Origin: DASSKF01 sp035690725
GTDB lineage: Bacteria; Actinomycetota; Actinomycetes; Actinomycetales; Dermatophilaceae
Assembly: GCA_035690725.1 (NCBI GenBank)
Contig: DASSKF010000012.1
Coordinates: 1 to 12,400, forward strand
Length of the DNA: 12,400 bases
Direction: 5' to 3'
In this document: positions 1 to 5,515 of the stretch, in pieces
Numbering within the stretch: the first letter of the stretch is position 1
Layout: the number at the start of each line of letters is the position of its first letter
Position numbers and translations under genes: made by a program
Notes under the pieces: generated by a model
Database searches by the model: none
What the model was told of the DNA's origin: nothing
The model's input: only the letters and a program-made list of their open reading frames with translations

Positions 1-1929
1 CTCGTGTTCGCCGACACCTCCTGGCGGGACGTGTCCTGGCACCAGCGGATCCGGGCGGCGGGACGCCTCGCGCCGGCGCAGCCCGGCGATGACGTCGTCG
101 CGCTGGTCAACCCGCGGGGACCGCCGACCGTGGTCGGGGAGCCGGGCCCAGTGGAGCGGGCCGCCGAGCACGTCCGCGCCGGACTGCGGCGAGCGGTCTC
201 CGGGCTGCCCGCCGATGCCCGCGGCCTGCTGCCGGGTCTCGTCATCGGCGACACCAGCCGGACCCCGCCGGACCTCACGCAGGCGATGCTGGCGACCGGG
301 CTGACCCACCTGAGCGCGGTGAGCGGCTCGAACGTCGCCGTCATCATCACCGCAGTGATGCTGCTCTGCCGGGGCGTCGGCACGCTGACCGTGCCGCGCC
401 GGCTGCGGCCGTGGGTGGCCGGGCTGGCGCTGGTCGGCTTCGTCGTGCTCGCCCGTCCCGAGCCGAGCGTGCTGCGCGCCGGCGTCATGGGCGCGATCGG
501 CCTGCTCGGGCTCTCCGCCTCGCGGCGCCGCGCCGGCGTCCCCGCGCTCGCCGGGGCCGTGGTCGTGCTGCTGTGCGCCGACCCGTGGCTGGCTCGCTCC
601 TACGGGTTCGCCCTGTCGACGCTGGCCACGCTCGGGCTGCTCCTCTTCGCCCGCAGCTGGGGTGCCGGGATCGGGCGCGTCCTGCCCGAGCGGCTCAGCA
701 GCTGGGGGCCCGCGATCGCGATCCCGATCGCCGCCCAGGTGATGTGCGGACCGGTCGTCGTGCTGCTGCAGGGCTCGGTGACGGTCATCGGCGTCGTCGC
801 GAACCTGGCCGCGGCGCCGCTCGTGGCGCCCGCCACGGTCCTCGGGGTGACGGTGGCCCTCGTCGCCCTCGTGGCACCGCCGGTCGCCGCGGTCCTCGCC
901 TGGGTGGCGGCGCTGCCGACCCTGGGGATCGCGTGGGTGGCCCGCGGCTGCGCCGCCGTCCCGTGGGGTCAGCTGCCCTGGCCGGACGGGGCACCGGGGG
1001 CGTTGCTCCTCGCGGCGCTGAGCCTCGCGCTGCTGCTGACCGGTCGATGGTGGGCCGCGCAGCTGCACCGGCGGCCGCTCGCGGTGGCTGCCGCCGGGGT
1101 GCTGCTCGCCGCACTGGTCTGGCCGACGCCGCAACTCGCCTGGCCCCCTCCGGGCTGGCGGTTCGTCGCGTGCGACGTGGGTCAGGGGGACGGCCTCGTC
1201 CTCGCCACGCCCCACGGACACGCGGTCGTGGTCGACAGCGGGACCGAACCGGCCGTGATGGACGCCTGCCTCGACCGGCTGCAGGTCGAGGTGGTGGACG
1301 CGGTCGTCCTGACCCACTTCCACGCCGACCACGCGGGCGGCCTGCCGGGCGTGCTCGAGGACCGCCGGGTCGGCGTCGTCTACGTCACGCCGGTCGCCGA
1401 GCCGGCCGCGATGGCCGAGGCCGTGCACCGGGAGGCGGCGGCCGACGGCGTCCCGGTCCACGAGCTGCGTGCCGGTGCCGAGCTGCGCTGGGGACCGGTG
1501 ACCGCCGACGTGCTCTGGCCCGAGGAACGCCTCGACGAGGGGTCGGTGCCCAACAACGCCAGCATCGTGCTCGCGGTCGACACCCATGGTCTGCGACTGC
1601 TGCTCACCGGCGACATCGAGCGGGAGGCCGGCGCCCGGGTGAGGGAGGCACTCGCGAGCGATCCGGCATACCGGGGCCTGGCGGGAGGCTTCGACGTGCT
1701 CAAGGTGTCGCACCACGGCTCCTCCAACCGCGACCCCGGGCTCGTCGCGCTGACCGGTGCCGACCTGGCGGTGATCAGCGTGGGGGAGGACAACGACTAC
1801 GGCCACCCCGCGGTGTCGACGCTGCGGATGCTGCGCGGGGACGGGATGACGGTGGTGCGCACGGACCGGTCGGGTGACGTCGCGGTGCTCGGCGGCCACG
1901 GACACGTGCGCGTCGCCACCCGCGAGTGA
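1..1929 (+). CDS. comEC: ComEC/Rec2-family DNA internalisation protein, 5'-truncated by window edge
   Basis: ComEC forms the inner-membrane channel that takes single-stranded DNA into the cytoplasm in natural transformation. The frame is open to the first base. The GTG at position 4 is only the first in-frame start visible, and the first residues resemble the end of the N-terminal ComEC domain (DUF4131-like), so the true start is probably upstream. Counting from position 4, residues about 50-375 are the hydrophobic Competence domain with many membrane segments and the conserved-looking LSAVSGSN stretch. Residues about 383-641 are a metallo-beta-lactamase-like domain with an intact HFHADH metal motif (H438, H440, D442, H443), a later LTGD (D537) and SHHGS (H570-H571). 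All typical MBL ligands that I can check are present, so the domain looks intact. Whether this organism is naturally competent cannot be judged here. Actinobacterial comEC is often followed by holA; here it is followed by a hairpin and an unrelated oxidoreductase. Confidence 0.93.
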   Translation, partial: LVFADTSWRDVSWHQRIRAAGRLAPAQPGDDVVALVNPRGPPTVVGEPGPVERAAEHVRAGLRRAVSGLPADARGLLPGLVIGDTSRTPPDLTQAMLATGLTHLSAVSGSNVAVIITAVMLLCRGVGTLTVPRRLRPWVAGLALVGFVVLARPEPSVLRAGVMGAIGLLGLSASRRRAGVPALAGAVVVLLCADPWLARSYGFALSTLATLGLLLFARSWGAGIGRVLPERLSSWGPAIAIPIAAQVMCGPVVVLLQGSVTVIGVVANLAAAPLVAPATVLGVTVALVALVAPPVAAVLAWVAALPTLGIAWVARGCAAVPWGQLPWPDGAPGALLLAALSLALLLTGRWWAAQLHRRPLAVAAAGVLLAALVWPTPQLAWPPPGWRFVACDVGQGDGLVLATPHGHAVVVDSGTEPAVMDACLDRLQVEVVDAVVLTHFHADHAGGLPGVLEDRRVGVVYVTPVAEPAAMAEAVHREAAADGVPVHELRAGAELRWGPVTADVLWPEERLDEGSVPNNASIVLAVDTHGLRLLLTGDIEREAGARVREALASDPAYRGLAGGFDVLKVSHHGSSNRDPGLVALTGADLAVISVGEDNDYGHPAVSTLRMLRGDGMTVVRTDRSGDVAVLGGHGHVRVATRE

Positions 1930-1949
1930 CCGTGCGCCTCCCTGTCGAA

Positions 1950-1995
1950 TCTTTGGGACGTTTCCGCTGCCAGGGCAGCGGAAACGTCCCAAAGA
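1950..1995. terminator. Perfect 22-bp inverted repeat with 2-nt loop after comEC
   Basis: The arms at 1950-1971 and 1974-1995 are perfect reverse complements separated only by AG. The left arm includes TTTGGGACGTTTCCGC. It lies 20 nt after the comEC stop and 55 nt before the next start. No T-run follows on the plus strand, so as a terminator it would be of the U-less actinobacterial kind. The perfection and length are more than a terminator needs. An interspersed palindromic element (REP- or MITE-like) or a protein-binding palindrome is equally possible. Confidence 0.6.
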
Positions 1996-2050
1996 AACGC
2001 GGCTGCGACGGGGCAGGCATGCCCGCGGGGACGCGGGTGTTGGACCGGAC

Positions 2051-2986
2051 ATGCGTGTCGTGGGAGTCCAGGAGTTCGGAGGGCCCGAGGCCCTCGCCGT
2101 CCAGGAGGTCGCCGAGCCGCACGCCGGCCCGGGTGAGGTGCGGATCCGGGTGCGGGCGGCGACGGTCAACCCGACCGACACCGGCTTCCGGTCCGGTCGG
2201 AGCGCGGCGGCACTGGAGGGACGCACGCCGCCGCACGTGCCCGGCATGGAGGCGGCCGGCGAGGTCGACGAGGTGGGGGAGGGCGCCACCTACGCGGTCG
2301 GCGACCGGGTGATGGCCATCGCCCTGCCGACCGGGCCGCACGGCGGCGCCTACGCCGAGGAGCTCGTCGTCCCCGACCGGTCGGTGGCGCCGGCCCCGAG
2401 GGAACTGACCACGGCGCAGGCGGCGACCGTCCCGATGAACGGGCTGACCGCCTACGCCGTGCTGGCCGAGCTCGCGCTGGAGGAGGGGCAGACCCTCGCC
2501 GTCACCGGGGCGGCCGGGGCCCTCGGCGGGTATGTCGTGCAGCTCGCCAAGGTGGCCGGGCTGCGGGTGGTCGCGGACGCCTCGGCACCGGACGAGCCGC
2601 TGCTGCACGAGCTCGGCGCGGACGTGGTCGTGCGGCGCGGGCCGGACGTCGCCGAGCGGATCCGGGCAGTCGTCCCGGACGGCGTCCACGGGCTGCTCGA
2701 CGCCTCGCTGCAGACCGACCAGGTCGTGCCCGCCATCGCCGACGGTGGCGCCATGGCCGTGGTGCGGGGGTGGGACGGTGACCCCGGTCGCGGGATCACG
2801 GTGCACCGGATCCAGGTGGCCAGGTACGCCGAGCGGCAGGACCTGCTCGACGAGCTGCGCCGGGACGTCGAGGCCGGTGTGCTGACGCCGCGGGTGGCCC
2901 GGACGTTTCCGGCCGACCGGGCCGCCGAAGCGCACCGGCAGCTGGAGGCCGGCGGCACCCGGGGCCGGCTGGTGCTCCTCTTCTGA
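2051..2986 (+). CDS. Zinc-free MDR-family NAD(P)-dependent oxidoreductase (quinone oxidoreductase-like)
   Basis: The 311-residue product is a medium-chain dehydrogenase/reductase of the quinone oxidoreductase branch, which typically reduces quinones or enones with NADPH in the cytoplasm. The N-terminal GroES-like half has the expected order: an EFGGPEAL start, GEVRIRVRAATVNPTD, then PGMEAAGEV and GDRV. The coenzyme half has the Rossmann motif VTGAAGALGGYV at residues 151-162. The cysteine zinc ligands of alcohol dehydrogenases are absent, and the ending GTRGRLVLLF is typical of the branch. I chose the ATG at 2051 because it begins the recognisable fold. The longer open frame to 1874 overlaps comEC and adds unrelated residues. 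No strong Shine-Dalgarno is visible before 2051. The gene sits between two hairpins, so it is probably a single-gene unit. The physiological substrate is unknown. Confidence 0.85.
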   Translation: MRVVGVQEFGGPEALAVQEVAEPHAGPGEVRIRVRAATVNPTDTGFRSGRSAAALEGRTPPHVPGMEAAGEVDEVGEGATYAVGDRVMAIALPTGPHGGAYAEELVVPDRSVAPAPRELTTAQAATVPMNGLTAYAVLAELALEEGQTLAVTGAAGALGGYVVQLAKVAGLRVVADASAPDEPLLHELGADVVVRRGPDVAERIRAVVPDGVHGLLDASLQTDQVVPAIADGGAMAVVRGWDGDPGRGITVHRIQVARYAERQDLLDELRRDVEAGVLTPRVARTFPADRAAEAHRQLEAGGTRGRLVLLF

Positions 2987-2998
2987 CGGGCGTGGCGA

Positions 2999-3036
2999 CA
3001 CGCGCCCGGCCGATCGATCGCTCAGCCGGGCGCGTG
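2999..3036. terminator. Terminator-like hairpin after the MDR oxidoreductase gene
   Basis: The arms CACGCGCCCGGC (2999-3010) and GCCGGGCGCGTG (3025-3036) pair perfectly over 12 bp around a 14-nt loop, starting 12 nt after the stop codon. The stem is very GC-rich and has no following T-run, as is common in high-GC actinobacteria. It probably ends the plus-strand transcript. Confidence 0.6.
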
Positions 3037-3108
3037 ACCGTGGCCGGACACCTGGGTCGTGGTCGCCGCGAGGCGGCGCGGCGCGGGCCCACTCAGGTGC
3101 CGACCTGG

Positions 3109-3157
3109 CCCACGGATCCCGGCGCTGCGTCCCATGCTCGGCGGCGGGACCCGTGGG
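3109..3157. terminator. Imperfect hairpin in the convergent intergenic zone
   Basis: CCCACGGATCCCG (3109-3121) pairs with CGGGACCCGTGGG (3145-3157), with one mismatch in 13 positions and a 23-nt loop. It lies between the convergent MDR and secreted-protein genes and may back up termination in either direction. The long loop makes it weaker evidence than the flanking hairpins. Confidence 0.35.
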
Positions 3158-3173
3158 GGCCGGTGGAGGACAG

Positions 3174-3225
3174 ACCGGTGGTGCGGGGCGTCGCCGCCCT
3201 CCGAGCGACGCCCCGCAGCACCGGT
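3174..3225. terminator. Long hairpin immediately after the secreted-protein gene
   Basis: The arms at 3174-3194 and 3205-3225 (the left arm includes CCGGTGGTGCGGGGCGTCGC) pair over 21 positions with one mismatch around a 10-nt loop. The inner edge is one base from the minus-strand stop codon at 3227-3229, the right position for that gene's terminator. It could also stop plus-strand read-through. Confidence 0.65.
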
Positions 3226-3226
3226 G

Positions 3227-4987
3227 TCAGGGGCGTCGACGGCGACCGCTGCGCAGGAGCAGGGCGGCGCCGACCGCGGTGAGCAGGCCGCCGGTGGCCA
3301 GCAGCGCCGGGCTCGCGGTCGCGGGTGCCGCCGCGGATCCCGTCTGCACCACCCGCGGGACCACGGGGGCGGCCGGGTCGGCCGGAGCGGTCACCGGGAC
3401 CACCACCGGGTTCACCACGGGACCCGACACCGGGTCGGCCGGGTCAGCCGGGTCGGCCGGGCCGGCCGGGTCGGCCGGGTCGGCCGGGTCAGCGGGGTCG
3501 GCCGGGTCGGCCCCGCACGGGGCGCCGGCCGGCACCGCGTCGGAGACCTTGACCCGCTCGTCCCAGGCCGGGGTTCCCGGCACCGTGATCGTGATGTCCT
3601 TGGTGATCGTCTTCGTGATCGGGTCCTGGACCTCGACGTCGTACACCGTCCCGGTCGGCTCCCAGCCCTCCGGCACGGTGCCCTCCTCGAAGGGCTGCAC
3701 CCAGATCTCCGCCTCCTGGTCGATGACGGTGTGGGGGTCGGCCCCGGTCAGCTGCCAGCCGTCACCCACGGGAGTCTGGCCCTCGGCGACCCACGTGGTC
3801 TCGACGGTGTCCTCGGTGCCCGGGTCCTCCAGGACCTGCCGGGTCCACTCGTACCCGAGGACCGGATCCGTGCCGTCGCCGTTGGAGACCAGCTCCTCCG
3901 AGTACGGCACCTTCTCCCAGCCGCCTCCCTCCGGTGGCTGGGCGGTGAGGTCCTCGGTCTGGTTCCAGTGACCCTCGGTCCCGTCGTTGTTGGGTACGTC
4001 CTTGCGCTGGTCGGTCTTCACCCACCCCTCACCGGGCAAGTCGACCCGGTACTCCGAGTACCGGGGCTGTGTGGCAGGGGTCCCGGGGAGGAGCCAGGTG
4101 TACTCCACGACCGCGGGCACGGCCTCGTGGTGCTCGATGAGCTGCCACTCGTACGTGGTCACGGTGACCTGCATCTGGCGCGGTGCGTAGGTCTGGTCGT
4201 GGGTGACCTGCCACCTCTTGCCGGGCGGCGGGGTCTCCCCATCGGCGAGCCACACCTCGTCGTTGCCGCCGTTCTCCACCCACTTGGTGACCAGGACGCT
4301 GCGCGTCTCCGTGACCGTCGTCGTGTCCCGCTGCTCCCCCTGCACCCAGCCGGTGCCGGGGGAGGTGGTCGACTCGGTCGTCCGGAGGACCTCGTCCCGG
4401 GCCGGCACGGCATCCTGGATGACCGTGCTGCCCTGGAGGATCCAGCCGTCACCGGGTGCCTCGCCGGACGTGTTGGTCTGCGTCCGGTCCGGCGTCGCGT
4501 CGGTGCCCGGGAGCATCCAGATCCACTCGGTGTGCGTGGTCCCCGCCGTTCCCGGGACCCACGTCTGCCACCGCCACTCCGGGTGGTACGTCCCCTGCTG
4601 ACCGTCCGTGATGACGTAGGTCCCGGTCTTCTCCCAGCCCTCGCCCTCCGGTGGCGCGTCCGTCTCCGTCCTCGCCGTCTCGGTGCGGTAGGTGGCCGCC
4701 TCGCCCGGAACGACGCGGCTCCACTCGAGCTCCTCGTGCGTGACGGCCGGCGTCACGAGGTGCTTCGCCTCGATGTAGCGGATCGTCCGGACCGGACCCG
4801 GCTCGGTCACCGTGGTGGTGATCGTCTTCGTCGCGGTGGAGTCCGGCGTCCCCGGGTGGTGCACGGTGCTGTAGACCGCCGGCTGTGCCGGTGCGCCGCA
4901 GTCCGTGCCCGCCGCGAGTGCCGTGGACGGGGCCAGGGCCAGCATGAGCAGGGATGAACCCGCCGCGGCAACCGTCGTGGTGATCAT
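3227..4987 (-). CDS. Secreted, surface-anchored repetitive protein of unknown function (PGxGW/PGTxAT repeats, DPA stalk, LPXTG-like tail)
   Basis: I do not recognise a named family. The 586-residue product begins with a typical Sec signal peptide: a hydrophobic stretch ending APSTALA, with cleavage expected near residue 24-27. Residues about 45-485 repeat two motifs. A P-x-G-x-G-W-like motif recurs with its tryptophan at about 118, 182, 214, 259, 322, 357, 411 and 442. Stretches like WxxLPGTxAT recur near residues 95, 145, 160, 300 and 470. Residues about 494-518 are a (DPA)n low-complexity spacer, followed by a Pro/Val/Ala linker. The tail has LLATG at 562-566, a short hydrophobic segment and RSGRRRRP, the layout of a sortase signal but not canonical LPXTG or LAXTG. 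The ATG at 4987 was chosen over the one at 5038 because it starts the signal peptide and has AGAGGAG just upstream. The gene is monocistronic between hairpins. A surface adhesin or structural role is inference only. Confidence 0.8.
   Translation of the reverse strand: MITTTVAAAGSSLLMLALAPSTALAAGTDCGAPAQPAVYSTVHHPGTPDSTATKTITTTVTEPGPVRTIRYIEAKHLVTPAVTHEELEWSRVVPGEAATYRTETARTETDAPPEGEGWEKTGTYVITDGQQGTYHPEWRWQTWVPGTAGTTHTEWIWMLPGTDATPDRTQTNTSGEAPGDGWILQGSTVIQDAVPARDEVLRTTESTTSPGTGWVQGEQRDTTTVTETRSVLVTKWVENGGNDEVWLADGETPPPGKRWQVTHDQTYAPRQMQVTVTTYEWQLIEHHEAVPAVVEYTWLLPGTPATQPRYSEYRVDLPGEGWVKTDQRKDVPNNDGTEGHWNQTEDLTAQPPEGGGWEKVPYSEELVSNGDGTDPVLGYEWTRQVLEDPGTEDTVETTWVAEGQTPVGDGWQLTGADPHTVIDQEAEIWVQPFEEGTVPEGWEPTGTVYDVEVQDPITKTITKDITITVPGTPAWDERVKVSDAVPAGAPCGADPADPADPADPADPAGPADPADPADPVSGPVVNPVVVPVTAPADPAAPVVPRVVQTGSAAAPATASPALLATGGLLTAVGAALLLRSGRRRRP
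3428..3516 (-). repeat. Tandem GGGTCGGCC repeat encoding (Asp-Pro-Ala)n
   Basis: On the plus strand the 9-base unit GGGTCGGCC and variants (GGGTCAGCC, GGGCCGGCC, GGGTCAGCG) recur about nine times. On the coding strand they give DPA/GPA triplets in the stalk of the surface protein. Silent third-position changes and one D-to-G change show that the array is not brand new. Such arrays readily change copy number by slippage, which would alter stalk length. Confidence 0.8.
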
Positions 4988-4989
4988 GG

Positions 4990-5126
4990 GATCTCCTCTT
5001 CCCTCTGCCGCCCGCCTGGGCAGACGTGGCACAGCCACCCAGAGGGCCGACCCCGGCCACAGGGCCGGGGGCAGCGTCGGACAAAGGGAGAGGCGTCGTC
5101 ATACCGCCTGTATGACGTGGTGTCCC
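4990..5126 (-). promoter_or_regulatory. Candidate promoter, operator dyad and structured leader of the secreted-protein gene
   Basis: Reading the minus strand, GGGACA (plus 5121-5126) and TATGAC (plus 5098-5103) are 17 nt apart and match the -35/-10 consensus at four of six positions each. A perfect dyad CGTCATAC-N5-GTATGACG (5097-5117) overlaps the -10 and spacer, a natural repressor position. The predicted leader of about 100 nt would contain the hairpin CCCCGGCC-loop-GGCCGGGG (5051-5070). A second, nested hairpin follows, with outer stem 5001-5007/5040-5046 and inner GTGGC/GCCAC at 5026-5038. The ribosome binding site (AAGAGGAG, plus 4993-5000) comes directly after it. The structure is seen; the promoter and regulatory function are inferred. 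Confidence 0.45.
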
Positions 5127-5130
5127 CCCA

Positions 5131-5154
5131 GGACCGGTCCCCCCGGACCGGTCC
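5131..5154. repeat. Paired GGACCGGTCC palindromes
   Basis: The 10-bp palindrome GGACCGGTCC occurs at 5131-5140 and again at 5145-5154, separated by CCCC. Together they could form a 10-bp hairpin with a 4-nt loop, or act as two adjacent binding sites. They lie just upstream of the candidate minus-strand promoter. Confidence 0.5.
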
Positions 5155-5186
5155 TTCCCCCCTGAGCAGCGGTATGCCGCTCGGTC

Positions 5187-5202
5187 ACTTCAGTTCTGAA
5201 GT
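5187..5202. promoter_or_regulatory. Operator-like dyad ACTTCAG-TT-CTGAAGT
   Basis: Two perfect 7-bp arms separated by TT form a 16-bp dyad in the relatively AT-rich part of the divergent intergenic region. The symmetry and size fit a dimeric helix-turn-helix repressor such as a TetR, GntR or MarR type. The cognate protein is not identifiable in the window. Confidence 0.4.
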
Positions 5203-5254
5203 TGGTCAAGAAGGTAATGCGTTGGTAAAGAAGTAGTCAGCAGGAAACCAATAG

Positions 5255-5270
5255 TGTGACGCATGTCACT
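5255..5270. promoter_or_regulatory. CRP/GlxR-like binding site upstream of betB
   Basis: TGTGACGCATGTCACT matches the CRP-family consensus TGTGA-N6-TCACA at nine of the ten conserved positions. Actinobacteria carry CRP or GlxR regulators with this specificity. It lies about 245 bp before the betB start, in an AT-rich patch that is the likeliest promoter area. I could not identify a convincing -35/-10 pair on the plus strand, so whether binding would activate or repress is open. Confidence 0.5.
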
Positions 5271-5515
5271 ATGCTGGGTCCCGCGTAGCAGACGCTCTCG
5301 GCCGGCCGCAATGTGGAACCGGGCGCGTGGAGTTGGTAGACAGGGTCTTCGCAGCCGCCGCGGGTCCCGGCGCAGATCTGTGCCGGCGAGCCTCCTCCGG
5401 GGATCTCCCGTGGGCCGCGGCGCGCCGAACGGCCCCACACCCGCGTGGACCGGCGAGGAGCGTGTCCCCACTCCTGTGCTCCCACCGCCCGCACCGACAG
5501 CATCCGGGAGGACCG

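Larger units (their letters stand above)
4988..5515. other. 528-bp divergent intergenic region
   Basis: This gene-free stretch separates the minus-strand surface-protein gene from the plus-strand bet operon. Positions 4990-5126 hold the candidate promoter, operator and structured leader of the former. Positions 5131-5202 hold paired GGACCGGTCC palindromes, AGCGG-TATG-CCGCT (5168-5181) and the ACTTCAG dyad. Positions 5183-5275 are clearly less GC-rich than the rest and contain the CRP-like site. From 5276 to 5505 I see GC-rich sequence with no convincing gene, probably the long 5' leader of betB. An 86-codon plus-strand frame (5263-5523) that overlaps the betB start looks non-coding, being rich in Arg, Ser and Pro. 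Confidence 0.6.

Noticed and set aside
2901..2911. GGACGTTTCCG inside the MDR gene matching the arm of the 1950-1995 palindrome
   Set aside because: It encodes conserved-looking residues (RTFPADR) and is a single short match, best explained by chance.
1775..3001. 408-codon minus-strand open frame across comEC and the MDR gene
   Set aside because: It is antisense to two recognised genes and composed of Arg/Pro/Gly/His-rich sequence typical of high-GC shadow frames.
3059..4957. 632-codon plus-strand open frame opposite the surface-protein gene
   Set aside because: It is the antisense shadow of a gene with a signal peptide, ribosome binding site and anchor. The translation is Arg/Gly/Val-rich low complexity with no domain.
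4985..5038. Alternative start of the surface-protein gene at 5038
   Set aside because: It would add 17 charged residues before the signal peptide and lie inside the predicted leader hairpin. The 4987 ATG has a clear ribosome binding site.
5276..5505. tRNA, glycine riboswitch or other known RNA in the betB leader
   Set aside because: I looked for a cloverleaf with a GTTC loop and for known riboswitch cores and found none. Only local GC-rich stems are present.
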